A stretch of 34,514 nucleotides of DNA from Symploca sp. SIO1C2 (GTDB lineage: Bacteria; Cyanobacteriota; Cyanobacteriia; Cyanobacteriales; Coleofasciculaceae), in NCBI GenBank assembly GCA_010672925.1, contig JAAHFP010000014.1, positions 136,845 to 171,358 of the forward strand, in the 5' to 3' direction. Positions 1 to 8,619 of the stretch are shown here, piece after piece. The notes beneath the pieces are model-generated. The model worked only from the letters and a program-made list of their open reading frames with translations, searched no databases and was not told where the DNA came from. A program made the position numbers and the translations under genes. Within the stretch, counting starts at the first letter, position 1. Each line of letters begins with the position of its first letter.

Positions 1-737
1 CTATGAAAGCTAATAATACCAATTCTGCCTCCTGGTTTGAGCCAATGGGGTGCTTGATTGAGGAAATTTTCTAGAGACTCCATCTCCTGATTAACCACTA
101 TTCGTAGAGCCTGAAAAACACGGGTGGCTGGGTGAATCCTACCATAGCGGTACTTACGAGGAACACAAGAAGCGATCGCGTCTGCTAGTTCTTTGGTAGT
201 TTGTAAAGGACGTTGCTCTACAATCCGCCGTGCAATCCGCCGCGATAATCGTTCTTCTCCATACTGGTAAAAAGCATCCGCTAGTTGTGCTTCATCCCAG
301 TGATTGACGACATCTGCTGCGGTGAGAGACTGGCGCTGATCCATCCGCATGTCTAATTGAGCAGAGTGACGAAAACTAAAGCCTCTTTCTGGTAAGTCTA
401 GTTGAGCAGAACTCACCCCCAAATCAGCAATTATGCCATCAAATAAAATCTCCCCTGGCTGATATTGGGCAAAATTACCATGCCAGAATTGCACTGCATC
501 GCCATAGGGGGCTAATTTGGCTTTGGCAGCTGCGATGGCTTCTATATCCTGGTCAATAGCTGTAACTTGAACATCCGGTGCTGCGGCTAAGATTAACTGG
601 CTGTGTCCCCCTCCTCCCACCGTAGCATCCAGGTAATGTCCATCAGGACTGATATCTAAATATTCCACTAACTCCCGGCTTAACACCGGCACATGTACAA
701 ATGCCGATTTCTTGTCATCCTCAGCCTTAGTTTCCAT
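1..737 (-). CDS. rsmH: 16S rRNA (cytosine(1402)-N(4))-methyltransferase RsmH, 3' end cut by window edge
   Basis: Reading leftwards from an ATG at 737-735, an open frame of 245 codons runs off the left edge. It shows the RsmH/MraW signature: a SAM-binding loop with GGGG at residues 41-44 followed by HS, then the [10 protein letters not shown] motif, the FSFR stretch and, near the window edge, the [11 protein letters not shown] motif. The family methylates N4 of C1402 in the 16S rRNA decoding centre, in the cytoplasm. RsmH proteins are about 290-310 residues, so some 50-60 C-terminal residues lie outside. No obvious Shine-Dalgarno precedes the start. The amidotransferase gene lies upstream on the same strand, 117 bases away across a repeat-rich spacer, so co-transcription is possible but not shown. 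Confidence 0.93.
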   Translation of the reverse strand, partial: METKAEDDKKSAFVHVPVLSRELVEYLDISPDGHYLDATVGGGGHSQLILAAAPDVQVTAIDQDIEAIAAAKAKLAPYGDAVQFWHGNFAQYQPGEILFDGIIADLGVSSAQLDLPERGFSFRHSAQLDMRMDQRQSLTAADVVNHWDEAQLADAFYQYGEERLSRRIARRIVEQRPLQTTKELADAIASCVPRKYRYGRIHPATRVFQALRIVVNQEMESLENFLNQAPHWLKPGGRIGIISFH

Positions 738-853
738 ATTATTTACCCTAGTACAGGAAGTTTGAATTTTGAATTTTGGAGAGCGTAGCATGGTGAGCAA
801 AGCGTTAGCGTAGCGGGACGGAGTCCGGCAAATTTTGAATTTTTACTTCTCCT
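738..853. repeat. Repeat-rich spacer upstream of rsmH
   Basis: The spacer between rsmH and the amidotransferase gene holds two runs of a TTTGAATTT-type repeat (about 761-779 and 831-845). They flank a GC-richer segment with GCGTAGC words. Such blocks are typical cyanobacterial intergenic repeats. No promoter can be supported here. Confidence 0.5.
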
Positions 854-1666
854 CTAAGGTTGGAAAGGTTGCATTACGACATGTTTTGCCTGTATAGTCA
901 GCGCCGTTGATTCTGGCACTTCCTCCCAATCATCGGTCAAAGCGGTCAAGGGTTCAGAAACTACAACACGAGCATTTTCAGACAACTGCTTACACCAAGG
1001 ATTCAATAACTGGCAACTACGCCAACTTTTACTGTAATAGAGGCTACGCGATCGCTGTATTGTGGAATAGCGAACAGCAATGATGTGCTCACCCTCAGTG
1101 ATACCAAGAGTCATCTGTACAGATGCACTCACCCCATTATCTCGGCTCACCTGTTCAATAAACCTAACCATTTGTTCTAGTGCTGGCACAGGCTCGTTAG
1201 TTAGCCCGAAAGTCAATGCTAGATAGAACATAATTTCCGAGTCAGTAGTACCTTGAATGGCTGGATAGAGCTCAGGAGCAATCCCCAGTACCAACTCTCG
1301 CTTAATGTGCTGGAAATTATCAATCACACCATTATGGACAAATAACCACTTACCATACCGAAAAGGATGGCAGTTGGATGGCTGCACTGCTGTCTCAGTC
1401 GCTGCTCGAACGTGAGCGAGAAACAACGGAGATGAGATTTGCGCAGCTAAGTCCCTCAAATTGCTATCGTTCCAAGCTGGTTGGATACTTCTATATACCC
1501 CAGGAGTAACTCGATTACCATACCATCCCACTCCAAACCCATCACCATTAGTCGTAGTCACAGAGGTACGGGCAGCTAAGCTTTGATCTATCAAGGAGTG
1601 TTCTGGCTTGTAAATTAAGTCTTCCAAATAAATTGGGTTACCCAAATAAGCAAGCCATCGACACAT
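854..1666 (-). CDS. Class II (Ntn-type) glutamine amidotransferase family protein, YafJ/EgtC-like
   Basis: This 270-residue protein begins MCRWLAYLG. Cys2 would become the N-terminal nucleophile after Met removal, which fixes the start at 1666. Other class II amidotransferase landmarks follow in order: NGDGFGVGWY near residue 40, FLAHVRAAT near 83, NCHPF and the FVHNGVIDNF oxyanion-hole segment near 98-118, and GTTDSE near 139. The family hydrolyses glutamine to glutamate and ammonia and usually passes the ammonia to a partner domain. None is fused here and none is adjacent, so the acceptor reaction is unknown. It could be an EgtC-type gamma-glutamyl hydrolase, but no ergothioneine genes are in the window. 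The length fits a stand-alone YafJ-like enzyme. Family assignment is secure and substrate is not. Confidence 0.88.
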   Translation of the reverse strand: MCRWLAYLGNPIYLEDLIYKPEHSLIDQSLAARTSVTTTNGDGFGVGWYGNRVTPGVYRSIQPAWNDSNLRDLAAQISSPLFLAHVRAATETAVQPSNCHPFRYGKWLFVHNGVIDNFQHIKRELVLGIAPELYPAIQGTTDSEIMFYLALTFGLTNEPVPALEQMVRFIEQVSRDNGVSASVQMTLGITEGEHIIAVRYSTIQRSRSLYYSKSWRSCQLLNPWCKQLSENARVVVSEPLTALTDDWEEVPESTALTIQAKHVVMQPFQP

Positions 1667-1798
1667 TAAACAGTTATCTCCACATCACTTACTGAAAAGT
1701 ATAATCAACTTATTATTTTCAAGAAATAAGGCAACAGGGAGGAAAGGAAGGAAGCTGACTTGTTTCTTATCTTTTTTTTCGACGTATAATTTTATCTT

Positions 1799-1833
1799 AA
1801 TTCTCAATTCTCAATTCTCAATTCTCAATTCTC
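1799..1833. repeat. Heptamer tandem repeat AATTCTC x5
   Basis: Five perfect head-to-tail copies of AATTCTC end seven bases before the stop codon of the hybrid kinase gene on the minus strand. This is a short tandemly repeated repetitive (STRR) sequence of the type common in cyanobacteria. Confidence 0.9.
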
Positions 1834-1839
1834 CATTCC

Positions 1840-3363
1840 CTATTGAGATTGCCTAATTGGTAATTCAATGATAAATTCTGCTCCTTGTTCTGGTGTTGAG
1901 AAACAAGTCAGTTTTCCTCCATGTTGCTCCACGATAATCTGATGACTAATTGATAAACCTAACCCTGTTCCTGATCCCACTTGCTTGGTTGTAAAAAACG
2001 GATCAAACATTAGCTGTTGAACTACTTCTGTAATGCCTGGACCATTATCAGCAATGGAAATTGCCACTCGTTGTTTGTCTAGTAGAGCTGTACGAATCTG
2101 AATAGTAGGGTGAGATTTACTGGATTTTATCTGCCTCATATCTTCTTCTAGAGCATCAATTGCGTTGCTCAAGATATTCATGAATACCTGATTGATCAAT
2201 CCTTTATAGCACTCAACTCGTGGTAAATTACCATATTCTTTGATCACCTCAATAGCTAGATCATTAAGTTGAGTTTCTACCCGATGTCGTAAAACAGTTA
2301 GAGTACTTTCGAGACCTTCATGGAGATCTACAGTTTTCAGTTGACCTTGATCCAGTTGGGTAAAATTCTGTAGCGACTTGACAATTTCGCTAATGCGTTT
2401 AGCTCCTACCTTCATCGAATTTAGGAGTTTTGGAAAGTCTGACTTGAGGAACTCCAAGTCAATAGACTCAATTTCCTCCTGGATGCGGGTAGTGGTATTA
2501 GGGTGAAGGAAATATGAGCTAGAATGTACATTCTCCCCATTCCCGCTGCCCCTGGTCTGGAGCGTCTGTGGCTCTTTGTTTCCCTCACTCCTTGTATTAG
2601 GTAAGGCTTTTTGGTAGAGTTCTACTAACCGCAAAAGATTTTGAGTATACTGGTTAGCATAGTAAAGATTGCCATCAATAACACTAATGGGGTTGTTAAT
2701 TTCATGGGCAACTCCTGCTAATAGTCGCCCCAAACTAGACATTTTTTCAAGATGAAACTGACTTTGAGAGGCTTGTATCTTTTGTAGAGCTTCAATGAGC
2801 TTTTGAGATTTTTCTCGCTCTCTGGCTTCAGAAATCTGTAATTTTTTTTGTAGCCGGACGTTGCGTAATTGGTTCTCAATTCGGACTAAAACTTCTTCCA
2901 CTTGAAATGGCTTCGTAATGTAATCTACACCACCAACTCGAAAAGCTTGGATTTTATCAAAAACATCGTCTAGGGCACTAATAAAAATTACTGGAATTTC
3001 ACAATTGTTGGGGTCTGCTTTCAGATATTGACAGACTTGATAGCCATTCATTTGCGGCATATTAACATCCAGCAAAAGTAGATCTGGTACAATCAATGAT
3101 ATCGACTTCAATGCCATATTACCACTAGTAACATTACGAACTTTATACCCCTGTTCACTTAAAATTTTAGTTAAAAGACGTAAACTATTTGGTTGGTCAT
3201 CGATAATTAATATATTTCCCTTGGAGACTGCAGTTTGATTACTATTGATTCCAGGCAGCTCCGAGGCAGTTGTTGTTAATTTATCTTTAATATCTAAAGA
3301 ACATCTCTCCAATCCCAAGTTTTTCCCGGCTCGGTTACTGATATTGAAATTAGTTCTATTCAT
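1840..3363 (-). CDS. Hybrid response regulator-sensor histidine kinase (REC-HisKA-HATPase)
   Basis: The 507-residue soluble protein starts with a ~48-residue disordered tail. A receiver domain follows (about 50-165): acidic pair D55/D56, phospho-acceptor D99 in LLLLDVNMP, S129 and K151 in YITKPF. A short coiled coil leads to a HisKA domain with H220 in GVAHEINNP. The C-terminal ATPase has an N-box (NILSNAIDAL), a G1 box (ADNGPGI) and a G2 box (GTGLGLSI). No membrane segment or sensor domain is present, so input probably arrives by phosphotransfer to the receiver. A ~50-residue Ser/Asn-rich insertion separates the HisKA helices (around residues 250-300). Its ATG overlaps the stop codon of the 75-residue ORF upstream (ATGA), implying translational coupling. 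The target regulator is unknown. Confidence 0.92.
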   Translation of the reverse strand: MNRTNFNISNRAGKNLGLERCSLDIKDKLTTTASELPGINSNQTAVSKGNILIIDDQPNSLRLLTKILSEQGYKVRNVTSGNMALKSISLIVPDLLLLDVNMPQMNGYQVCQYLKADPNNCEIPVIFISALDDVFDKIQAFRVGGVDYITKPFQVEEVLVRIENQLRNVRLQKKLQISEAREREKSQKLIEALQKIQASQSQFHLEKMSSLGRLLAGVAHEINNPISVIDGNLYYANQYTQNLLRLVELYQKALPNTRSEGNKEPQTLQTRGSGNGENVHSSSYFLHPNTTTRIQEEIESIDLEFLKSDFPKLLNSMKVGAKRISEIVKSLQNFTQLDQGQLKTVDLHEGLESTLTVLRHRVETQLNDLAIEVIKEYGNLPRVECYKGLINQVFMNILSNAIDALEEDMRQIKSSKSHPTIQIRTALLDKQRVAISIADNGPGITEVVQQLMFDPFFTTKQVGSGTGLGLSISHQIIVEQHGGKLTCFSTPEQGAEFIIELPIRQSQ

Positions 3364-3587
3364 ACGATTATTGCCTCGGTATAGTCAAAAATTACTGACT
3401 CCTCGAAGTACTTGCCAACGACGTCATCTGAGCCAGTAGCGAAAACAATCGCGTGCTCCTCCTCATTCAGAGGTAAACCCAACAAGAGCACAGCCAAAGC
3501 AAGCGGCATTTGGTAGAAGCTATTCACCAAATGCCGAAGTTGTATTTTTTTTGCTTGTTGTTGCTGCAAGGTTAGAGATTGATTCAT
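3360..3587 (-). CDS. Small hypothetical protein coupled to the hybrid kinase
   Basis: This 75-residue ORF starts with a Gln-rich segment (LTLQQQQAKK). It continues with a moderately hydrophobic helix-like stretch (MPLALAVLLLGLPL, about residues 27-40) and an acidic C-terminal half. Its TGA stop overlaps the ATG of the kinase gene by four bases (ATGA). That junction is the main reason to believe it is real. No family is recognised. It may be a small partner or regulator of the kinase, or may merely help re-initiate ribosomes on it. Confidence 0.55.
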   Translation of the reverse strand: MNQSLTLQQQQAKKIQLRHLVNSFYQMPLALAVLLLGLPLNEEEHAIVFATGSDDVVGKYFEESVIFDYTEAIIV

Positions 3588-4002
3588 GCAGACTTGTTAC
3601 TGTGCCACAAAATAATATTTAAGCTAAGTTCTATGAAAAACTCATGAAAAATGATAAACCTTTCACAAAAAAATATTTAAAAACAAAGTTGAAGTCAGAG
3701 ACAACATTTATAGAAGTTGATTTTCCTAGTAGAAGCCGGGAGAAGCTTACAGGAAATAATCAAGTGCTAAATAACCTATAGTAACTTAATTTGTTATAAC
3801 ACCATTACCTAAAACCAAAAACCTCTCTTGACTTAACCTGGATAATTAGGTAAAGAAAATTTCTTTAACAGTTAACACCTTACATAGCAAGCGTCCTAGC
3901 TAAACTTGCTTCGACAAATTTAGAGCCCTTTTTTTACGCCTACCTACCTTATGCGCTAACTTAGCTACAGATAACTTCACTATTTTTGTTCGAGGCTCCG
4001 CC
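3588..4002. other. 415-base non-coding spacer between divergent genes
   Basis: No convincing ORF or RNA gene is seen. The spacer separates the leftward kinase unit from the rightward TPR gene and so should hold both promoters. One visible item is an 8-base inverted repeat, TTACCTAA (3805-3812) and TTAGGTAA (3846-3853). It straddles a TTGACT word at 3829-3834 that could be a -35 element with TAAAGA 17 bases on. This is suggestive only. Confidence 0.35.
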
Positions 4003-4845
4003 GTGTTCCAGCGTATTCCTTTAGTTTCCCTTCTTGTTCTCCTCGGTTTACTAGCCGTACCAGCACCAGTTTCTGGACAGGCACTCCTACCCTATACTCT
4101 ACAGCTAGATTCAAAGGAACTAGAGCAGCAAGGCTTGAATCTGGCTCAGGATGCGGTTCAATTAGTGCGATTTCAGCAATATGACCTAGCCTTACCTAGG
4201 GCAGAATTAGCAACACAATTGGCTCCTAATCGCTATCAAACTTGGTTTATTTTAGGTACTTTGTACATACAAAACCAAGAATTAGATAAAGGTCTTACTG
4301 CTTTAAAGCGAGCGCTCTCCCTAGAATCCAATCAATCAGGCATTTTCTTTAGTTTGGGTTCAGCTTATTTCCAGAAAGGTGAGTATGCCAAAGCCGTCAG
4401 GGAACTCGAAACTGGGTTAAAGCTCAAACCGGATGTTCCAGAAGCCTTGTTTGACTTGGGTAATGCCCATTACCAGCTTCAACAATATCCCAAAGCTGTT
4501 GCTGCTTACGAAAAAGCTGTGGCTAAAGAAAAGAACTTCTGGCCTGCGATTAACAACATTGGGTTGGTAAAGTATGAACAGGGTGATGTGAGTGGGGCTA
4601 TTGAAAAATGGCAAACAGCGATCGCTATTGATGAACAGGCAGCGGAACCTCAGCTAGCGGTAGCAGTGGCATTGTATGCTAGAGGAGAAAGGGAAAAGGG
4701 GATAGCTATGGGAGCAGCAGCACTTCGCCTAGACAGTCGCTATGCTGATTTAGATTTTCTTAAGGAAAATCTTTGGGGTGAACGTTTACTAGCTGAAACT
4801 CGAAAGTTTCTAGCAATCCCTAGGATTGAAGCCGTAATTCCCTAA
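4003..4845 (+). CDS. Exported tetratricopeptide repeat protein
   Basis: The 280-residue protein starts at a GTG (4003). The first ~26 residues form a classical signal peptide: Arg4, then a Leu/Val-rich core, ending near VSGQA. No lipobox Cys is present, so a periplasmic or thylakoid-lumen location is likely. From about residue 40 to 240 there are five or so TPR units with the usual A-x-x-x-G/A-x-Y spacing, for example LFDLGNAHYQLQQYPKAVAAYEKA. TPR proteins scaffold protein-protein contacts, and cyanobacterial members of this kind often act in photosystem or envelope assembly. The partner cannot be deduced. The downstream neighbour is convergent, so the gene is probably monocistronic. Confidence 0.85.
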   Translation: MFQRIPLVSLLVLLGLLAVPAPVSGQALLPYTLQLDSKELEQQGLNLAQDAVQLVRFQQYDLALPRAELATQLAPNRYQTWFILGTLYIQNQELDKGLTALKRALSLESNQSGIFFSLGSAYFQKGEYAKAVRELETGLKLKPDVPEALFDLGNAHYQLQQYPKAVAAYEKAVAKEKNFWPAINNIGLVKYEQGDVSGAIEKWQTAIAIDEQAAEPQLAVAVALYARGEREKGIAMGAAALRLDSRYADLDFLKENLWGERLLAETRKFLAIPRIEAVIP

Positions 4846-5225
4846 ACCTTGTTGTCCAAGCAAAGATTTCACCGTAGTGCTCATTCGATGGGATTGCTAA
4901 AATTGGCTTTTTTGAGTACATATGTATTTATCAATGAAATCCATAGGGAGAAATCTCCATAGATTTTTCAATAAACAAGGCTTCGAGGCAGTCCCAATGA
5001 AAAAAATTGTTTTCATCACCAGGTTATGAAAGTAAATTCTTCGGGAGTTGCCTGTTGCCTGTTCCCACTTAGGAGTTAGGAGACTCCGAGGGAAGAAAGC
5101 GAGGATCGCTTTTTTCACGCTTTGAGTCATTTCCGCCTTGTTGCACTAGAATCCCTCGGCTTCTAGTTGCGGGGATTGTTAAACTACTACCGAAAAGTGA
5201 TAAATATCTTCTTGAGAAAGAGATC
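4846..5225. other. 380-base spacer between convergent genes
   Basis: The spacer lies between the TPR gene and the response regulator gene. It contains a compact palindrome GGAGAAATCTCC (about 4948-4959), a short TTGCCTGTTGCC repeat and no convincing gene. A 77-codon leftward frame here has no recognisable features and was not called. Confidence 0.4.
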
Positions 5226-5627
5226 TCATGTATCTTTTGGTAGTAGAGCCATAATCTGATCTACAAACAACTGATGGTCAACAACTGGTTTAGAGATGTA
5301 GCCATCAGCACCACTTTGCTTGAGAAACTTTTCGCGATCACCCTCCATTGCGTGAGCCGTGACTAGAATAATTGGCAGATTGGAAGTTTGAGTATCAGCT
5401 TTAAGCATCTGTGTAATTTTGATACCGTCTACTGATTTACCCTGGTAAACACTGTGAGCCAGAGAAACATCCATCAAGACGATGTCAGCTTCCCCAGCTT
5501 GAGCTATTTCCATAACTTCTTCCACATCTTCAGTATGTTTGACATTTAAGCCCCCCCGCTTGGTGAGAATCTTGGAAAAAACGCGAGCATTAATGGGATC
5601 GTCTTCTACAATCAAAACGGTTTTCAT
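5226..5627 (-). CDS. CheY-like single-domain response regulator
   Basis: This is a 133-residue stand-alone receiver. It has the acidic pair D9/D10 (IVEDDP), phospho-acceptor D53 (LMDVSL), T90 after the ILVT strand and K113 in ISKPV. It lacks any output domain, so it should work by protein contact or as a phosphorelay intermediate. After D53 there is an extended loop (SLAHSVYQGKSVDGI) about 8 residues longer than in CheY, seen in Che-like receivers of cyanobacteria and alphaproteobacteria (DivK/CpdR-like). It is divergent from the topoisomerase gene, with 133 bases between the starts. Cognate kinase unknown, although three hybrid kinases are in the window. Confidence 0.9.
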   Translation of the reverse strand: MKTVLIVEDDPINARVFSKILTKRGGLNVKHTEDVEEVMEIAQAGEADIVLMDVSLAHSVYQGKSVDGIKITQMLKADTQTSNLPIILVTAHAMEGDREKFLKQSGADGYISKPVVDHQLFVDQIMALLPKDT

Positions 5628-5760
5628 GGGCGTTGTCTCAAGAAATTCGTCCTTTTTATTAGTGCGATTTGATATTAAGTCTGACAGGGACTTGGTAATA
5701 TTGCCATCCGTATCTCAATACTTCATCAAAATTTTGGTCAGAAATAGGGAACTTTAACTC

Positions 5761-8310
5761 ATGGCAGAACAGCTAAACTTGCTAGAGACCGGTCAAGTGA
5801 TCCCCACAGCCCTGCATTTGGAAATGCAAAGGTCTTATCTGGAATACGCCATGAGTGTGATTGTCGGGCGGGCTTTACCCGATGTTCGAGATGGACTCAA
5901 GCCTGTCCACCGGCGTATTTTGTATGCCATGTACGAATTAGGTCTTACACCGGATCGACCTTACCGTAAATGTGCTCGTGTAGTAGGGGATGTTTTAGGT
6001 AAATATCACCCTCATGGTGACCAAGCAGTTTACGATGCTCTGGTTCGACTAGTACAGGACTTTTCGACCCGCTATCCCCTTCTGGCTGGTCATGGCAACT
6101 TTGGTTCGGTGGATAATGACCCACCGGCGGCCATGCGTTACACGGAGACGCGACTGGCTCCCATTGGTGCCCAAGCCCTACTTTCAGAAATTGGTGAGGC
6201 CACTGTTGATTTTATCAACAACTTTGATAGTTCCCAGCAAGAGCCAGTAGTGTTACCAGCCCAGCTACCTGTATTATTACTCAATGGTTGTTCTGGCATT
6301 GCAGTGGGAATGGCTACTAATATCCCTCCTCACAACCTGTCAGAGGTGGTGGATGGTTTAATTGCCCTAATTGACCGTCCTAATTTATCAGATGAGAAAT
6401 TATGCCAACTCATTCCAGGGCCAGATTTTCCCACGGGAGGGGAAATTGTTGATACTTCCGGTATTCGGGAAGCTTACCTGAGTGGTCGTGGCAGTATCCC
6501 GTTGCGGGGAATTGCCAAAGTGGAAGAAATTCGAGGAAGTCGAGGACGTCGCCGTCGCACAGCGATTATCATTAACGAGTTGCCTTATCAGGTCAATAAG
6601 GCAGGCTGGATTGAAAAGCTAGCAGCTTTGGTTAACCAGGGAAGAATCGAAGGTATTGCTGACATTCGGGATGAAAGCGATCGCTCTGGAATGCGAGTGG
6701 TGGTAGAACTCAAACGAGAAACTAAAGTTCAAGATGTTCTAGAACAGCTGTACAGGCAAACAGCTCTTCAAACGAACTTTGGGGCAATTATGTTAGCTTT
6801 AGTGAATGGACAGCCCCGTCAGCTCAGTCTGAGGCAATTATTGGAAGAGTTCCTGCAATTTCGAGAGCAGACTCTCACCCGGCAATATACCTATGAACTG
6901 GAACAAAAACAGCGACGCCTACACCTGGTTGAAGGTTTACTGGCTTCCTTAGCCCAACTAGATACTCTAATTGATATTCTCAGAAATGCTCCGGATGGTA
7001 CAACAGCTAAACTAGCTCTACAGGAACAATTAAACCTGAGTGAGACTCAAGCAGATGCGATTCTAGCAATGCCCCTACGACGCATCACTGGTCTAGAAAG
7101 GCAAAAACTACAGACAGAGTGTGATGAGTTAAGGGAACGCCTTGAAGAGTTGCAGCAATTACTTGGAAATCGGCAAGAGTTGCTCAAAGCTTTGAAGAAA
7201 GATTTGCGATCGCTCAAACGCAAGTACACTGATTCCCGTCGTACCAAAATTCGGTCTCTGTCCCCGAGGAAAGGCAATAACAAGCAGATTAAGCAAGGCA
7301 ATCCACAAAAGAAACAGGAAAAAAGTTCTTCTTTGCCTCTTTCTCCATCAGCAACTGACTCATCTCCCAACCTTCCGGAAGAAGAAGAGACTGTACTCGA
7401 ATTTACATACCAAGGGCACGTACAGCGACAGCGCCCCAACAAAGAGACAAAGTCTGGGCGCAATGGAGCCCGCGCGACTACAACACCCAAGAATGGTGAA
7501 GACTTTGTTGTTCAAACTCAGTTAGCACTGACTCACCAAGAATTAGTCGTAATTACCAGCAGTGGCAAAGCTTACCCAGTTAAAGTAGGGGATATTCCTC
7601 CTGCTGCAGGACGTAGAGAAGGAACTGCTTTGGTGAAGTTGCTTCCTAAAACAGTACACTCAGAAGTAGTTGTGGCTCATTTCATGCTGACTGATGAAGT
7701 AGAGAACCTCAATCTAATTTTGCTGACCCAGCAGGGACGGATTAAGCGTTTAGAGGTTTCTGAGTTGACACATCTGACAACCCGTGGTCTGACTTTGCTC
7801 AAATTGAAGGATGATGACCAATTAAAATATGTTCGTCTGGCTCAGCCAAGGGAGCAAGTAGTTTTGGCAACTAGCAATGGGCGACTATTGCGCTTCGAGA
7901 TTAATGACCAACAGTTACCGTTGATGGGACGTACTGCTCAAGGTAATCAAGCCTCTAGATTGCGGCGTCGAGAGCAGTTGGTTGGTTGTGTGACCACTCC
8001 ACCGGATGGCAATCTCCTCTTGGTTTCTGAACAGGGTTATGGCAAGCGCTTACCAGTAAACGCAGTTAGACTCGTAAACCGGGGAGAAATTGGTACTCAA
8101 GCGCTACAGTTTAAAACTGCAAAGGATATGTTGGTGGGAATTGTGCCCGCATCATTAGCTTCAGAAGTTGCTTTGGTGACCAATAGTGAACGGATGATAC
8201 CTTTGCGGGTAGATAAGGTTCAGTTGTTGGGGAAAGATGGAAGTGGGGATCTTGTCGCCAAACTCAAGCCAGAGGAGAGTATTGTTAGTGCTTTTTTAAG
8301 TAATAAGTAA
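5761..8310 (+). CDS. gyrA/parC: Type IIA DNA topoisomerase subunit A (GyrA/ParC paralogue)
   Basis: The 849-residue protein has the GyrA/ParC architecture. The N-terminal breakage-reunion domain carries the catalytic Tyr127 in [10 protein letters not shown] preceded by Arg126. The coiled-coil gate follows (about 380-500), then a beta-pinwheel C-terminal domain (about 575-849). The enzyme would cut and pass duplex DNA with a GyrB/ParE ATPase partner, which is not encoded here. Two oddities stand out. A ~80-residue Lys/Ser/Pro-rich linker (about 490-570) separates gate and pinwheel, and the canonical gyrase box QRRGGKG is not seen; the nearest equivalent reads GRREGTA. Gln88 occupies the position of E. 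coli GyrA Ser83. I infer the second, ParC-like A subunit of cyanobacteria rather than the main gyrase. The last codons and stop come from a tandem repeat. Confidence 0.9.
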   Translation: MAEQLNLLETGQVIPTALHLEMQRSYLEYAMSVIVGRALPDVRDGLKPVHRRILYAMYELGLTPDRPYRKCARVVGDVLGKYHPHGDQAVYDALVRLVQDFSTRYPLLAGHGNFGSVDNDPPAAMRYTETRLAPIGAQALLSEIGEATVDFINNFDSSQQEPVVLPAQLPVLLLNGCSGIAVGMATNIPPHNLSEVVDGLIALIDRPNLSDEKLCQLIPGPDFPTGGEIVDTSGIREAYLSGRGSIPLRGIAKVEEIRGSRGRRRRTAIIINELPYQVNKAGWIEKLAALVNQGRIEGIADIRDESDRSGMRVVVELKRETKVQDVLEQLYRQTALQTNFGAIMLALVNGQPRQLSLRQLLEEFLQFREQTLTRQYTYELEQKQRRLHLVEGLLASLAQLDTLIDILRNAPDGTTAKLALQEQLNLSETQADAILAMPLRRITGLERQKLQTECDELRERLEELQQLLGNRQELLKALKKDLRSLKRKYTDSRRTKIRSLSPRKGNNKQIKQGNPQKKQEKSSSLPLSPSATDSSPNLPEEEETVLEFTYQGHVQRQRPNKETKSGRNGARATTTPKNGEDFVVQTQLALTHQELVVITSSGKAYPVKVGDIPPAAGRREGTALVKLLPKTVHSEVVVAHFMLTDEVENLNLILLTQQGRIKRLEVSELTHLTTRGLTLLKLKDDDQLKYVRLAQPREQVVLATSNGRLLRFEINDQQLPLMGRTAQGNQASRLRRREQLVGCVTTPPDGNLLLVSEQGYGKRLPVNAVRLVNRGEIGTQALQFKTAKDMLVGIVPASLASEVALVTNSERMIPLRVDKVQLLGKDGSGDLVAKLKPEESIVSAFLSNK

Positions 8311-8334
8311 TGAGTAATAAGTAATGAGTAATAA
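8300..8334. repeat. Heptamer tandem repeat, alternating GTAATAA/GTAATGA, x5
   Basis: There are five perfect heptamers. The first and second encode the end of the topoisomerase protein (SNK and stop). The same family of heptamers recurs at 9306-9347 and, inverted, at 21249-21276. Confidence 0.92.
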
Positions 8335-8367
8335 GCAGTAGTAGGACTTCAGTCCAAAAAGAAGCCA

Positions 8368-8417
8368 GAAACTAATCATATCAAAGGATTCGGTTATCGC
8401 TTTTCATTTTTAGTTTC
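8368..8417. repeat. Stem-loop repeat, copy A
   Basis: A 50-base element is bounded by GAAACTAA and its complement TTAGTTTC (8410-8417). Its interior, TCATATCAAAGGATTC, is shared exactly with copy B at 8499-8553. See the finding on compensatory base changes. Confidence 0.75.
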
Positions 8418-8444
8418 AGCAAGAGTAATAAGCGCCTAACGGCG

Positions 8445-8472
8445 AATTCAAAATTCAAAATTCAAAATTCAA
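8445..8472. repeat. Heptamer tandem repeat AATTCAA x4
   Basis: Four perfect copies of AATTCAA lie between the two stem-loop copies. Typical cyanobacterial STRR. The 8311-8619 spacer contains nothing else that looks coding. Confidence 0.88.
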
Positions 8473-8498
8473 AATTGATGCATCGCCAAAAAAGAATT

Positions 8499-8553
8499 GA
8501 GAAACTAGTCATATCAAAGGATTCAGCCATCCTGTTGTCATTCCTAGTTTCTC
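8499..8553. repeat. Stem-loop repeat, copy B
   Basis: A 55-base element is bounded by GAGAAACTAG and CTAGTTTCTC (8544-8553), a perfect 10-bp stem. It is a direct repeat of copy A. Its interior can also form GGAT/ATCC around TCAGCC. Confidence 0.78.
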
Positions 8554-8619
8554 GATAGTAATGAGTTAAAGGTCTATGATTGGCTCAGATAAATTCTTCT
8601 GACCAATGACCAATGACCA

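Noticed and set aside
4897-5130. 77-codon leftward frame in the spacer after the TPR gene
   Set aside because: No motif or ribosome binding site, odd composition, overlaps palindromes and repeats.
7047-7490. 147-codon antisense frame in the topoisomerase gene
   Set aside because: Ser/Cys/Arg-rich shadow of the coding strand with no independent evidence.
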